64,000 nt of DNA. Source: Branchiostoma floridae. Lineage: Eukaryota > Chordata > Leptocardii > Amphioxiformes > Branchiostomatidae. The translations under genes were made by a program, and so were the position numbers. A model generated the notes under the pieces. That model was given only the letters and a program-made list of their open reading frames with translations, was not told the DNA's origin and searched no databases. Where the stretch lies: assembly GCF_000003815.2 (NCBI RefSeq), contig NW_023365757.1:116751-180750 (forward strand), in the 5' to 3' direction. Of the stretch, positions 24,163 to 35,800 are shown piece after piece (within the stretch, counting starts at the first letter, position 1; the number at the start of each line of letters is the position of its first letter).

Positions 24163-24445
24163 TTCTCTATGAAGCGGTGTTGATTGCATGATGACACCAC
24201 AGCGAGGATGTAATGAAAGATCAGTGGCTTGTTCATCTCCCTTGGAATACTCATTGTGATGCTTCTTAGAAAATAACATGGCATGTATTCTTGTCTTTTC
24301 GCACATGTTTTTTTGTTGAAATGTTTATACAGTTTGATTTTTTTATTCGCCTTACCTTGTTGAAGAAAGTTAAGTTAAAGCAGGGTGTAAGATAGAAAGC
24401 AGGATTTCTTTGTTAACAATCTCACTTTTGTAGTGAACACTTTTC

Positions 24446-24619
24446 TAGCCTGGATTCAAGATTGTTTCAAAGGCATACACAGTCTTACTACTCGGTCGTA
24501 GAGTCTAGGGCCGACAGACCCCAAAGACCATGAGGGTACTAGTACCTTGTGGGCATGTTGTCCCCACAGCTAAGGAGTTGACCTGTGTAGGCCCTTAAAA
24601 CAGTCAAGCATCCAGTTTA
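24446..24619 (+). repeat. Foldback element in the P1 3' untranslated region
   Basis: TAGCCTGGATTCAAGATTG at the left and AAGCATCCAGTTTA at the right form degenerate complementary arms. Equivalent elements sit at the same place after P2 and P3, so the insertion predates the duplications. Would form a long hairpin in the mRNA. Confidence 0.65.
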
Positions 24620-24719
24620 CCACATTATCATTTTCTATCTGTAGAGTGTTAGAGCAATGCCACTGTATAATTACTGAAGCGTGTTTCACCAAGAAGCTAA
24701 GAGCTCCTTGGTTTCACAT

Positions 24720-24725
24720 AATAAA
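24720..24725 (+). promoter_or_regulatory. P1 polyadenylation signal
   Basis: AATAAA within TTTCACATAATAAAAGTAACAGAG, about 560 bases after the stop. The same block follows P2 and P3, marking it as the shared 3' end. Confidence 0.7.
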
Positions 24726-25131
24726 AGTAACAGAGTGGACTGATGAGTTACTGTGTGGTTCTAACAATCTGTGGTATTGCTTAACCATCTTATATTACTT
24801 CAAGGCAGCATGGGTGCCACTTCCTTGATAGTTTAAGGTAGGAAAAATACCTGGGTGTAGGGGTGGGTACCCAAACAGAAATTACAAGTACGGTCCAGGT
24901 CCAGAGAATTAGGTCCAGGTCCGCTCTTGCTATTTTCTTGGACCAATAAGGTCCAATAAGCCTCAAATCACGTGAACGCCTGCTGTTTTTTCTATCAGTA
25001 CAACGTCATAAAAGGAATAAGGAAAAGAAACATGAGAAAAGCAGACGGTCCTCGACTTTCAAGCGTACAGTCCTCTTGGAAAGCAGACGTTCCTTCCTTT
25101 ATAAGCGTATAGCCCTCGGGAATGGTTACAG

Positions 25132-25450
25132 TAATCTCCAAGCAGATTCCTCCGTGGCATAAGACAGTAACATAAGCTAGGGAAGGAGTTAAGCCGACAG
25201 AGGAGGCCAGCATTACTCCTCTGCCGGCTAAACTCCTTCCCCAGCTTATGTTATTGTCTTATGCCACGGAGGAATCTGCTTGGTACCCTGGGAGCCAGCC
25301 GGGATCGGGCAGCTAGGACAGTTTATCTACCCTTCGATAACTCCCCGGAGCACTAATGTGAGATCTGCGGGCTGACTGCCTTGGATCCCCGAACAAAACT
25401 CGCTAGCTACCCGGTCCTGTCTGGCTCTCAGGGTATCTGCTTGGAGATTA
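25132..25450. mobile_element. Foldback MITE, TAATCTCC family, interrupted by another MITE
   Basis: TAATCTCCAAGCAGATTCC ... GCTTGGAGATTA, with long internal complementary arms (AGACAGTAACATAAGCT and AGCTTATGTTATTGTCT). Flanks GGTTACAG and GGTTATAG look like its target duplication. Its right terminus is split by the 25284-25435 insertion. Confidence 0.85.
25284..25435. mobile_element. 152-bp MITE nested in the TAATCTCC element
   Basis: Left end TACCCTGGGAGCCAG, right end CTGGCTCTCAGGGTA. TCTGCTTGG stands perfectly repeated on both sides (25275-25283 and 25436-25444). A 9-bp duplication is typical of Mutator-like elements. Confidence 0.9.
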
Positions 25451-26210
25451 GGTTATAGTTCTCGGGAAAATTAAAGCGGACATTCCGAGAACACCCCCGC
25501 CGGCCCGTGGAATTTTAATATAACCCGGCAAATCGCTTCCCAGTTCATCTAAATCACAACATATAAAACATTCACCCCGCCAGTGCTCTTGACAATGGTC
25601 TAGCTCGCAAGGTAAGTATAGTTTTTAGTTGAAAATTGAGGCATTTTGGAAATGAAGCAGAACGCGCAACAGACAATCACTTCTGTTCCTAAAATTCAAC
25701 AATTTTCAAATTAATGTATATCTGATGTATGCCCGAAGTGAAAATGAAGTACTGTGGGCGACTGAAATGTGAAAATACGAAGATCAAACAGACTTGAACT
25801 TGAAGTGTGAATTTAAAGTAGAAAAGATTAGACAGACACTTTTAAAAGGCTTTTTTATCATCTCATCATTTAATCTGTCAACAATGTGGAAAGTATAGTT
25901 CATATTGTCACTCTCTTTCGTTTGTTACACCCGGAGCAAGCAAGAAGGTAGCAATCCCCTGTCCAACATCTGCTTGAAGCAGCAGTGATGATAGCAGCCA
26001 AGCGCAAGAGGCACAAACCCGGAAGGGCGAGTAATAGCGATTTCTTCGCATATTTCTGCATTGATCACTTGACACAATAGTAGTACCTTAGTAGAAAAAT
26101 ATGATAATCATCGTTAAAATTAGTGATAGAATAGAAAACAACTAGGTTTTCAATTCGTCCTTTTCTAAACCCTTACGTTCTCATGTCGCTCTTATCTGTC
26201 AAAACAAAGG

Positions 26211-26220
26211 CTCACGTGAC
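26211..26220 (+). promoter_or_regulatory. E-box CTCACGTGAC upstream of P2
   Basis: 98 bases before the P2 ATG, in the position conserved among the paralogues. Confidence 0.6.
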
Positions 26221-26308
26221 CAAACTCCCACCCATACCCACGCCTCTTCAGTTTGGATCCAGTCATAAAGTTTAGGCGTAAGAGGTGTCGACAACGGTCC
26301 TAAACGAA

Positions 26309-29043
26309 ATGACGGCAACTGCGAATGAAGCTCTGATGCATGCTGCTATCCACGACTCACTTGAAGGCGCTGAAGCAGCATTGAAAGCTGGTAAAGTCCG
26401 ACCGAGTTACCTATTGTTGGAATCTCGGCTTCAAATAATTACCTCCATGAAATGTCATGGAATGGAGGTTATATTTTCTGTTAGGTGTCTCTGTCTGTGT
26501 AGATGTTTACTCAAGAACGGCTGGATGGATTGGTTTCATACTTGTTGTGTTGGTGCGGTGTGATAAAAGCTTGAAACGATGAGATTTTGGAAGCCGTATC
26601 TGTCGTTATAATCGATGTAATAATGTCAGAAATCACCCCTATATTTGAGATATATTGGTACAGGCATCGTGCTTTATGTGTTTGTTAATGGGCTTAGCTG
26701 CAAGCAGATGGTGAGGTGATTTCTATGACAGCTGTATGGGGAACCCCCATTAGTTTTATTTATGTCTGCTTAGGACCGTTTCAAATATTTGTAGCAGTTG
26801 GCACATTAGTGCCCCTGTTTGCCCAGCCCAACATTCTAGAACATCTGTTTTGGGCTGCGTAACCCGGAAGTTTCGTTAGTATGCTGGGCAACTGTTTCCC
26901 GATGCTGGGCAACTGTTCCCCGATGCTGGACAATTTGAATATGATAAATAACTTTGTATTTAGCCACTTGTGCCTTTGGGGACCTGGTGTGTTATACTTT
27001 GTTTGCGCTGTTAGATTTTGTGGTCCGTGTGGCTTATGCTGATGTTGTGTTGGTAAGTACTTGCATTATTATATATCGGGCACCAACTTGTCCCCGTATC
27101 CTACATGTAGGTATTGGTTGTCGGATATTTCATGTCCTTTTGGTTGTGTTGATGATGTGTTTGTATCCTGTATTGTATTTCTTGTATTGCAGTAGTGTTT
27201 TTGTCATATGTCATATTATGACAAATCATACAGTTGCGATTTATCCCAGTATGTAGAACATAATGCCTGTCTTGGAAAATGAGTGGTTACTGTCTGTGGT
27301 TTTCGCACCAATATTTTGTTCCCGTTTGCGATATTTAAATGATTACACCACTTCTTTCCCATAACATACATAACTTTTAATCTCAAATACAACCAACTAT
27401 AAACATACATACCATCCACAAAAAAGCAATAAATATTTTATGGAGGTATGAGGTCCCCGAACTCTAGTTTATGTCATTGTTTCCATGAACTTCAGTCTGT
27501 GATCTAAATAAGTTGATAACGACCTGTCTTTTGTTCCTTAAAGTATCGTCGGTGTCTCTACCAAAATCATCTCTACTCTCGAGCTCGCCGCAGAGCTTAT
27601 GAAGTTTTTGTCCTTCGCTGTATTTTGGCGTGTTGTGTGGTTCTAGTTTGCCATGTTATTTTTTGTTCTTGCTTATTTAACAGCTTGTCTGGCCAATATG
27701 GAGTGGATTATGGACACGACTTATCTTTTGTACATAAGGATCCTTCACATATCTTCGGTGTCAAAGTTGACATTTCTTCTTCTGGTTTTCAACGTCTTTT
27801 TATGCGTTTTTGTCGGGGGTTTCTATTCTTTTAGGATTGTTTGTGTTTTGCTGGCCTGGGCCTAATTAGTACTGAATGTTATTTCTTGCCTCCAATCCCC
27901 CACTGAGCACCCCGCCAAGTTGACCACCGGAATAGAGTAACATCTGTGCACAGTACCGATGTGTTGTTTTCTCCAAGCGTAGTTTTTAAAAAGACCTAAA
28001 TTAGTACTATTTGCATTTTTGTATTGCTGTTTTATTTTTACAAGCACTTAACTGGTGTAGATTTTCAGTTTACAGCAGAAATGCACAGAAAAGTTTAACC
28101 AAGCGGGACCTTTTATGAGTAGGTGATTATTCATAGCAATTTGTACATAAGTGCGAAGTACAGTGCACGACTGACTGATCTTACCGCCACGAGCCAGTCG
28201 GACTCTTCCGGCAGCAAAGATCTACCTGATAGGCTACGGATGTTTTTTTATATTTGTTAGGCGTTTTTATAGGGCTTTCTATTTTAGCCGGCTAAACTCC
28301 TTTGCCTGCTTATGACTTTAGCTATAATACATGTACTATCTTATGCCACCGTTGGATCTGCTTGGAGGTTATCTAAAGGCTACTATCAGTATTTGAATTT
28401 GTTTCACTTCCTCATAAAATCGTCATGCAATATCATGAATCTTCACCAAACCCAGGTGCAGACATCGACTTCAAACATACGATAGAAGATTTCTCAGGCA
28501 CAGCACTGTACATCGCTTCCATCGCTGGACATGTCGGCGTAGTGAGACTGCTGCTCCGCAAGGGGGCTTCTATGGTGGAAAGAACGGGTTCATTTGCTCC
28601 CCTTCATGCAGCAGCGTTGAAAGGTAGGTTAATTCTAGCCTCCTTGACCGGCGTCTCTAGGGCCTTGGTGAAAGTTGTTCTTTTTTTAGGATTCGGGAAT
28701 ACGACGGGAAAGAAAAATGTGCCGGGAAAGGCAAAATGCCGGGAGAGGAATGTACTACTACTAGTATACCGGGGGGCTCGTACCGGCCCCTAGTACTAGG
28801 ATAAAAAAAAAAAAATCTCCAAGCAGATGAGATCCTACGGTGCCATAAGAAAGTATCAAAGCTGGCCAGGGAGTTTGATACTATACATAAATAAATAAAG
28901 GTTCAAACAAACAAAAACAAACAAACATACATTACGCACCGTGGATCTGTTTGGAGATTTTTAAAAATGCTTGTCTCTAAGGTACAAATGCTTGTCTTTT
29001 GGGTAGTGTTTATGAATTATATGTATGTATCACAGTGTATGTA

Positions 29044-29091
<48 letters not shown>

Positions 29092-29950
29092 TGCGTGCGT
29101 GTTCGTATACGTGATTTTTTTATGTGTAGATGACGTTTGATAAAATAAGACGGCAACTATGCAAATCATGTAAAAGGATGAACAGCCAGACTACACAAGC
29201 GCGTGATTTAAGGAATTTGCAATAATTTGTAACGGTTTAATAGATTTTCGTGTCGTATACGATGTGAAAAAGTAACTTGTGTTTACATGTGTTCCATTCA
29301 TTGCATATTAGTTCCTGGAACGCAACATTCACCGTATGACGATCTGCATTTTTCTTGACCAAAATCCTACTTAGGGTGGACAGAAGTGGTGGACTTGCTG
29401 GTGCAGCATGGTGCAACAGTAGACGTACGGGACGGCTTCCAGTGCACACCACTGATGTATGCATGTGGCTACAAGCATGTCGACACAGTTCGGCGACTGA
29501 TCGAGCTCGGAGCAAGGACTGATAATCTCGACGGTTTTGTAGCCGATAGGCAAGTCTCACATACGTCCTCCATCAGACTATAGAATGAGCGAATGTTGAT
29601 GAATCTAAATAATTATCTATACAAACCTTGTTTGTTTCTATGTTTCAGCCAAGTCGTGTATGAGAGTAGCCTGTGTGCCATCCAGTTACTACCGGGGCTC
29701 AAGCTTTTTTTCATGGAAGCGAATGAGGTCTCTGTCTGTTTCTCTCTCTCTCTCTTTTTCTCTCTCACGGTCTCTCTCTGTGTCTCTCTCTTATGGTCTC
29801 TCTCTCTCCCTCTCTCTCACTGTCTCTGTCTCCCTCTGTCTCTTTCTCTCTGTCTCTATGACTGTCTCTATCTCTTTGATGGTAGAAATCGGCCAGATTG
29901 ACTGATAGTAGAGTATTAGATGCTAGCGAATGAGGTCTCTGTCTGTTTCT

Positions 29951-29990
<40 letters not shown>

Positions 29991-30589
29991 TCTCTCACAC
30001 GCTCTCTCACGCTCTCTCATGCTCTCTCACGCTCACTCACGCTCTCTCTGTGTCTCTAAATGAGTTATATTTTACACTAGGTTGGGGAAAGCAGCCGGAA
30101 ACATCGACGAGGGTACTAAGCTGGTGCAGGAAGCGAGGAAGACCAAGCTGTTGAGATGCTGCAATCCTAAGTGTGGCAAACCTGGCTACAGGTAGGTTTT
30201 GCTGCCGTTAACGTCATAATGGTTTATTTTCACCTCGGTAACAACTTTGTAATCTGTCCTATGTGCAGACGTTGACCAAAATAGAATTTCTAGCATGCAA
30301 AAAAAAATTGAAAACTTATCTGAATAGCTCATGCATCTGTTACATCTTCTGCAGGAAAACCCTGAAGCTGTGTGGCCGGTGCAAGCTGACCCGCTACTGC
30401 AGCCGTGACTGTCAGAAACAACACTGGTCTGTCGGACACAAGAAGTGCTGTGGGCATGACGCGTACTCTGACGAGCAAGAAGACCCCTTCGAGCATTGGG
30501 TTTCGTTAATGGAAGGTTTCGCTCAAAAACACGGATCCGAATTATGTTTAAAACATATACAACAGTCACTGAAGGCAATATATGGCTGA
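26309..30589 (+). CDS. Ankyrin-repeat/MYND zinc-finger protein, paralogue P2
   Basis: Exons: 26309-26390, 28456-28623, 29375-29549, 30081-30191, 30355-30589; 771 nt, 256 residues, no internal stop. Exon 1 (MTATANEALMHAAIHDSLEG) and the glycine codon split at the first intron start ankyrin repeat 1. Exon 2 carries TALYIASIAGHVGVVRLLL, exon 3 [19 protein letters not shown] and [11 protein letters not shown]. The MYND finger is split between exons 4 and 5 (CCNPKCGK / [14 protein letters not shown] / GHKKCCGH). The long tail with HWVSLMEGF and QQSLKAIYG is of the P1 type, as is the 27-codon exon 1, pairing P2 with P1. Intron 3 has a GC donor (29550). Intron 1 contains an R1 repeat copy at 26434-26650. 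Confidence 0.88.
26391..28455. other. P2 intron 1, contents
   Basis: R1 repeat fragment (26434-26650, with ACTCAAGAACGGCTGGATGG) and a right-half TAATCTCC-type MITE remnant at 28303-28366 (ATCTTATGCCACCGTTGGA, CTGCTTGGAG). Hydrophobic open frames at 26954-27256 and 27625-27865 are T-rich translations without domains. Confidence 0.6.
28813..28960. mobile_element. TAATCTCC-family MITE in P2 intron 2
   Basis: AATCTCCAAGCAGATGAG ... GGATCTGTTTGGAGATT, with internal CATAAGAAAGTATCAAAGCT. Its centre is replaced by an AAATAAATAAAGG/AAACAAACA-rich stretch. Confidence 0.75.
29037..29103 (+). repeat. (GT)n microsatellite, P2 intron 2
   Basis: Near-pure GT/TGTA run. Confidence 0.95.
29733..30056 (+). 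repeat. (CT)n-rich low-complexity tract, P2 intron 3
   Basis: Two blocks of TCTCTC with the phrase GAATGAGGTCTCTGTCTG starting each one, so the tract itself was duplicated. Overlapping open frames are artefacts of the repeat. Confidence 0.95.
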
Positions 30590-30870
30590 TAATTCCATAT
30601 GAAGCGTTGTTGACCACAAGATACCACTTCAGCCATACTCAACGTAGTAATGTATGAATACTAGTGCATAGATCGTAGTTCAGGCGTTATTATGTAGAAA
30701 TAACGTGCCATGTTTTCTATTTTCTCACATGTATTTTGTCCCAAATGTTATGCGTCGTTATGTTTTTTGATTTGCTAACGTTAATCTTAGAATCGTAGAA
30801 AAGAAGTTAAAAGTTTAACATGGAAAGTAGGATTGTTTTAACGAAGCCACTTTTGTAGTGGTCACTTTAA

Positions 30871-31206
30871 TAGCCAGGATACCAGCCTGTTTCAAAGGGT
30901 TACACAAGCTAGCCTGGATGCCAGACTGTTTCCTGGACTTAGACAGGCCAGCTCCTCGGCTCTAGGACCATCATTCCCCCAAAGAATGCTATCACTGGGC
31001 CCCTTGTTGGCCAGTTGTAGAATTTCCCTTCGGGGTATGTTGGACCTGGAGCCAAAGACTTTGCTTGTGCAAGCCCTGGAAATAGTCTGGTATGCAGGCT
31101 ATACGTAAGCCTGCTCCTCCGCTGCCAACAGACATGTTGCCGGTCCTAGGCTAGAGCGGAGGAGTTGGCCTATGTGTGCCCTTGAAACAGCCTGACACCC
31201 AGTCTA
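30871..31206 (+). repeat. 3'-UTR foldback of P2, containing a second nested foldback (30910-31101)
   Basis: The outer element equals the P1 and P3 3'-UTR foldbacks (TAGCCAGGATACCAGCCTG ... CAGCCTGACACCCAGTCTA). The inner one has TAGCCTGGATGCCAGACTG mirrored by TAGTCTGGTATGCAGGCTA. Confidence 0.75.
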
Positions 31207-31281
31207 CCATATTTTTGTTTTCTATCTGTAGAATGTTGCAAGATTAATATCACTGTATAATCACTGAATCGTGTTTCACAT

Positions 31282-31287
31282 AATAAA
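31282..31287 (+). promoter_or_regulatory. P2 polyadenylation signal
   Basis: AATAAA in the block GTGTTTCACATAATAAAAGT shared with P1 and P3, 693 bases after the stop. Confidence 0.7.
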
Positions 31288-31289
31288 AG

Positions 31290-32018
31290 TAACAAAGCGG
31301 ACCAATGAGTTTAAGTGGTTTTATTGTCATAAGCTGGGGAAGTGTTTAAGCCATGTATTGTAATAAGCTGCAAAGTGGCACGGGTAGCGTTAGTGTGGTC
31401 ACTTTTTGGGTGTCTTGAAATCTTGTCAGGATCCCTAAAATACCCCGTAACAATTAGCAGATATAGAAATATATATAAACAACGGTCAATCCGTCCGACC
31501 TCAAACGCTCTGCTTTAAGAGTAACGATGATGATGCCATATTTTGCCCGAAGGTCAATTGCAAATTTGCAAGTATATGTACTAGCAGATAAACGAAGAAC
31601 ACATAGCTTATCAGGTTTGCCTTCTTTTTAAGAAACTAGAAGACGAAGGATCCCGCTTTTCTACAATGTGTGCCTGTTAACTTCGTTGCCTCTTTGAAGA
31701 GTAACGTAAAGTCATTAAATATTGCAACCAAAAGTGAACAAGCCTCTATATGGATTGTTTCAAGTACTGAGGTCAAAGTTTGAGTTGTGTAGGATTGTGC
31801 CAAACTATTATTGCAAATAAAATTGTTGAAACTTTTTTATCTTAAATTTGTCCCAAATCGGAGCCTTTCATGTTAAAAGGAAGAGGTAGTGTAGCTTTAT
31901 CCTTGGCTTTACCAGTTTGGTGAAAATTTATTCATTCATGATCAGTTAATCATTTCTTCTTTTTTTTCTTCAAAGGCAGATCTGATTTGTGTTCTCTCAA
32001 ATCAAACAAGGTTGAACG
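31290..32018. other. P2-P3 spacer, no gene seen
   Basis: AT-rich, no domain or repeat recognised apart from the MITEs that follow. Confidence 0.5.
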
Positions 32019-32143
32019 TAGCCTGGTATCGATATCCAGCCGTATTATATTTATACTAATTATAGCTCCCGAGTCTCTTCTGTCCTCTCCGCAAATATAG
32101 AAGAGACTCGGGAGCTATATATAATACGGCTGGATACAGGCTA
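32019..32143. mobile_element. Foldback MITE, TAGCC...GGCTA group
   Basis: TAGCCTGGTATCGATATCCAG ends mirrored by CTGGATACAGGCTA; the inner arms are AGCTCCCGAGTCTCTTC and its complement. Flanks GGTTGAACG and GGTTGGACG form a 9-bp target duplication with one change. Confidence 0.88.
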
Positions 32144-32210
32144 GGTTGGACGGGGAGATCACATAATACATCTTTCACATCCGGACATGACAGAATTGTT
32201 TAAACTCCAA

Positions 32211-32367
32211 GCAGATCTTGCGGTACCATAAGATAGTATCATAAGGCTAAGCTGGGGAAGGAGTTTAGCCGGCAGAGGAGTTGGCGGCTAATAAAACTCC
32301 TCTGGTGGCTAAATTCCCTCCCCAGCTTATGATACTATCTTATGGTACCGCAAGATCTGCTTAGAAG
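32211..32367. mobile_element. TAATCTCC-family MITE upstream of P3
   Basis: ACTCCAAGCAGATCTTGCGG mirrors CCGCAAGATCTGCTTAGAAG; the inner arms GGTACCATAAGATAGTATCA and complement are almost perfect. Confidence 0.85.
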
Positions 32368-32670
32368 TGTTGGCGTTGACGTTGACCATATAATGTCCTA
32401 GCTAACAACAAGGGATTTAGAACACACCTACTTGCTAAAAGAAAACAGCCGAAGGGGGTCTGCAACAGCCTAGAAGACAGCATCCAAGCGCAAAATTCAC
32501 ACGACCCTACTAAAGCGGGATTGATAGCAATGTCTTCGGATATCTGTGCAGCAATCACTGAAAGAAAACAACAAGTACACACATTTAAATATGTGTACAT
32601 ATATATTGAAGAGAAAATCGGCTAATCATACATGTATTAATTTTCTGAATATTTATGTTCACAAGCTATC

Positions 32671-32713
32671 CACGTGACAATAGCTTGCGTAGCAAAACAA
32701 ACGCTCACGTGAC
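32671..32713 (+). promoter_or_regulatory. Paired E-boxes upstream of P3
   Basis: CACGTGAC at 32671 and again at 32706; the second is 97 bases before the ATG. P5 has the same pair. Confidence 0.6.
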
Positions 32714-32802
32714 AAAACAACTTCTGCCCATGCCCCGTCACTTCAGACACTGACAGCACTCGCGCAAGGTGTTGACAACGGCGGTCCTGACTGACAAAAA
32801 AC

Positions 32803-35800
32803 ATGGCATCAACATTTGTAACTCCGAAGGCAACGTTAAACGCGGATGAATATCTGGTGTATGCTGCTGATAACGGATTCTTTGGAGGCGTAAAAGCGGC
32901 TTTGAAAGCAGGTAACACAGATTGGAATTCTTTCTAGGTCTTTCTTATAATTTGATTAAAATTTGGAGAGCGGCCAAAACTGTAAACTGAAATTACTGCC
33001 CGGCCGAAGAACTCTACTGTACTATTCCGAAAGTGTACTGTGCACATGTACTAGAGTCTCTATTCTATTCTGTTCTACTCTAAAAGTGAGTAGACTTGCA
33101 ATTGCGTCATGCAGTCAGGTACGAATTTTGGTTCAAAATAGCAAAAGTCGTGTGTTTCCGTTGTCAAAAGACGATAAATACGACTTTACGACTCTTTAGT
33201 GTGAAATGTTCCTAAACTAGGCTAAAGGTCACTCACAGTGTAGTAGAATTTCGCAAAACAGTGAGAATATTAAAACTGCGTGGAGTTTGTTTACCATACC
33301 ATATGGTTTTATTTAAAACACCATAACACAAAATCTATCCAACCCATTTTGCCGAATTTTGCCATTCATAACCTGGTCTGTGTTAGCCATACATTCCATG
33401 TTCAGCACTTCAGTTTAGTTTGGGCAAGGAGGGGTAACATTCTCATCGACAGTCTAGACCTAATATTTTGTAATTTCTTGGCCTAATTCTCCCACCAACT
33501 ACCCATCGGAACTGTTGATAAACCAGTATCTGTGCACAGCACTGTTAGTACCTGTAGATAGTCTTTTTTCCGGCTCCTAGGGTCTCCTAGTACTAGTTGC
33601 AGTTACGCCACAGAAGTAGTGTTGTTTTGTTCTTTTCATATTTAGTTTTCAATTGTTGTTTACATTTTGATCAGAAAAAGAAAATACAGAAACTATATTT
33701 CATACAATCATTTTGAAAACAGGGATTTAGACGTGTAGATGATAATTAAAATGTAAATGAACAGATAAAGGGTCATAAAGACTTGCACAGAAGTGTGAAG
33801 TTCAGTGTAGCAGTGACACCCTTTGATCTTTTTCATGCTACGTGATCATTTGCATAAGATCTCGGGCTGAAAAAGAAACCATATGTGTGAATGGCTGTGT
33901 GCAGGGCCTGGCTGTGTGGGACCATTGCTGTCGTAAATGGACTGTTCCAAACAACGACAGGGAGGGATGGAAGAGGTGCAAAGTCAAATGTTGTGCCTAC
34001 CCTATAGTTTCCAGTCTAAATTGCTCAATCCCTGCCTAACACTATTTTACCGGCTTATCTTACCTAAGTTCCCAATCCGAAATGCTTGAACTCTACCCCC
34101 TTCCAGTCCATCCTCTCCCGTCCCACACCCCTCTGTCGTTATCTTTTCGAACAGCCCAATTGCAGTGACAACTATTCCCAGGAGTTTCATTCACAAATTG
34201 AATTGTAAACTAGTGTCGATCTCTATTGTCATGTGTATATCTTTGCACTTGTCCATTTTGATTCGATTACATGAGTGACATCCTCTAAGAACCCAAGACT
34301 GATGTGAGCGTGTGAATAAAAAGTTTGGCAAAAAAAGAGTTGCCGCACGCCAGAGCCAGCAAAAGACTGTGTCAACACAGGCTTGCGACCTAATCTCCAA
34401 GCAGATCATACGGTAGCATAATATTATCAAAAGCTAGCAGAAGAGTGAAGCCGACCTAGGATTGTTTATGCGACCGGTGCCCGTCTGACTCCCTTTGGCC
34501 GGCCAAGGGGGTTGAAAAAGAAATTTTCAACCTCCTTGGGCCGGGTATACTCCTTGGTCAGCTTTGATACTATCTTATGGCAACGTAGGATCTGCTTACT
34601 CTCCAAGCAGAGGTTAGGCTCCGGCTGTTTTTTTAACGTCTTTTTTTTATATCTTACTGTGTCAAAACGCTGGCGTACTTCAAGAAAAATGACAAAATAG
34701 AAAGCCTGATAAAACGACTAAAAAACGTTAAAAAGACAGCCGGAGCCTAACCTCTGCTTGGAGAGTAGGATCTGCTTTGGGATTATTGAGCCCCATGGAG
34801 TCTGGTAGAGACTAGTGATAGGTTTACTAGACGTTGTATATGAACTACATTCTTTGTACTCATGATGACATCAATGAACAGCGAAAATACTTTCCTTTGA
34901 ACTTCATTGGAACACATTCAACTTTGACTTCCTTGCCACCATACCTATGTCAATATGAAATCTCACTTGTGTAATTCTAAATCGTGGTTCACAAAATGCA
35001 TACAGGTGCAGATATTGACTTTGATACGCGGCACTGTGAGATCTCACCCGCCATCATGGCCATACCACCCTGTACGGCACTGTACGCTGCTTGTGTCAAG
35101 GGGTATGTGGACATAGTTAGACTGCTGCTCCGCAAGGGGGCGTCTATGGTGAAGAGAACAGCGCAGTGTCTCGTTCCCCTTCATGCAGCAGCGGCAGAAG
35201 GTAGGTCAATTCAAATCCATGGCGGTTTAAATCTCATTCAGTCGTTGTCAAAACAAATGCTTGTCTGTGAAGATAACATAATTGACAATCGGAGCTACAA
35301 AATATAACTTAAAAAGTAGATATAACTTTTAATTGCGAACAGTTCACGCCTTCACAAAAGGGAGATGATAAGTATATAACGTTAGGCTAGGCTCAGTAAC
35401 GTATGACACGTATATCAAGGAATGCCGTTAAAATACTACTTAAATACATGTACCTTGTTTGCAAGTAAAGTTACACAAAGTCATGTGCATTGCATTATAG
35501 TATTCTTTCGTGAAAGGCAACGTTTACAACTCTCCAAGCAGAGATTTTGACAATACAAGATACTACTAATACAAAATAGAAAGCCCCCCAGAACGACTAA
35601 AGAAACATTGAAAAACGGCCGGAGACTAACCTCTGCTTGGAGAGTAAACGTTTACATGATATGCATTCTTTCTGGCAAAACAGTTACTAAAGCATGATTT
35701 TGAACCATATCCAGTTGCTTGAGTAGTAGTTTTTTGTGAGTACCTTATTACCTAGTGTGTATCTTATTACCTGGAGGCCTAGTCTGTAGCCTGATTAAAT

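Noticed and set aside
26954-27865. Hydrophobic open frames resembling membrane proteins
   Set aside because: Produced by T-rich intronic DNA of P2; no homologous reading in the other paralogues' introns.
29593-30154. Ser/Leu-rich open frames on both strands
   Set aside because: Low-complexity (CT)n tract.
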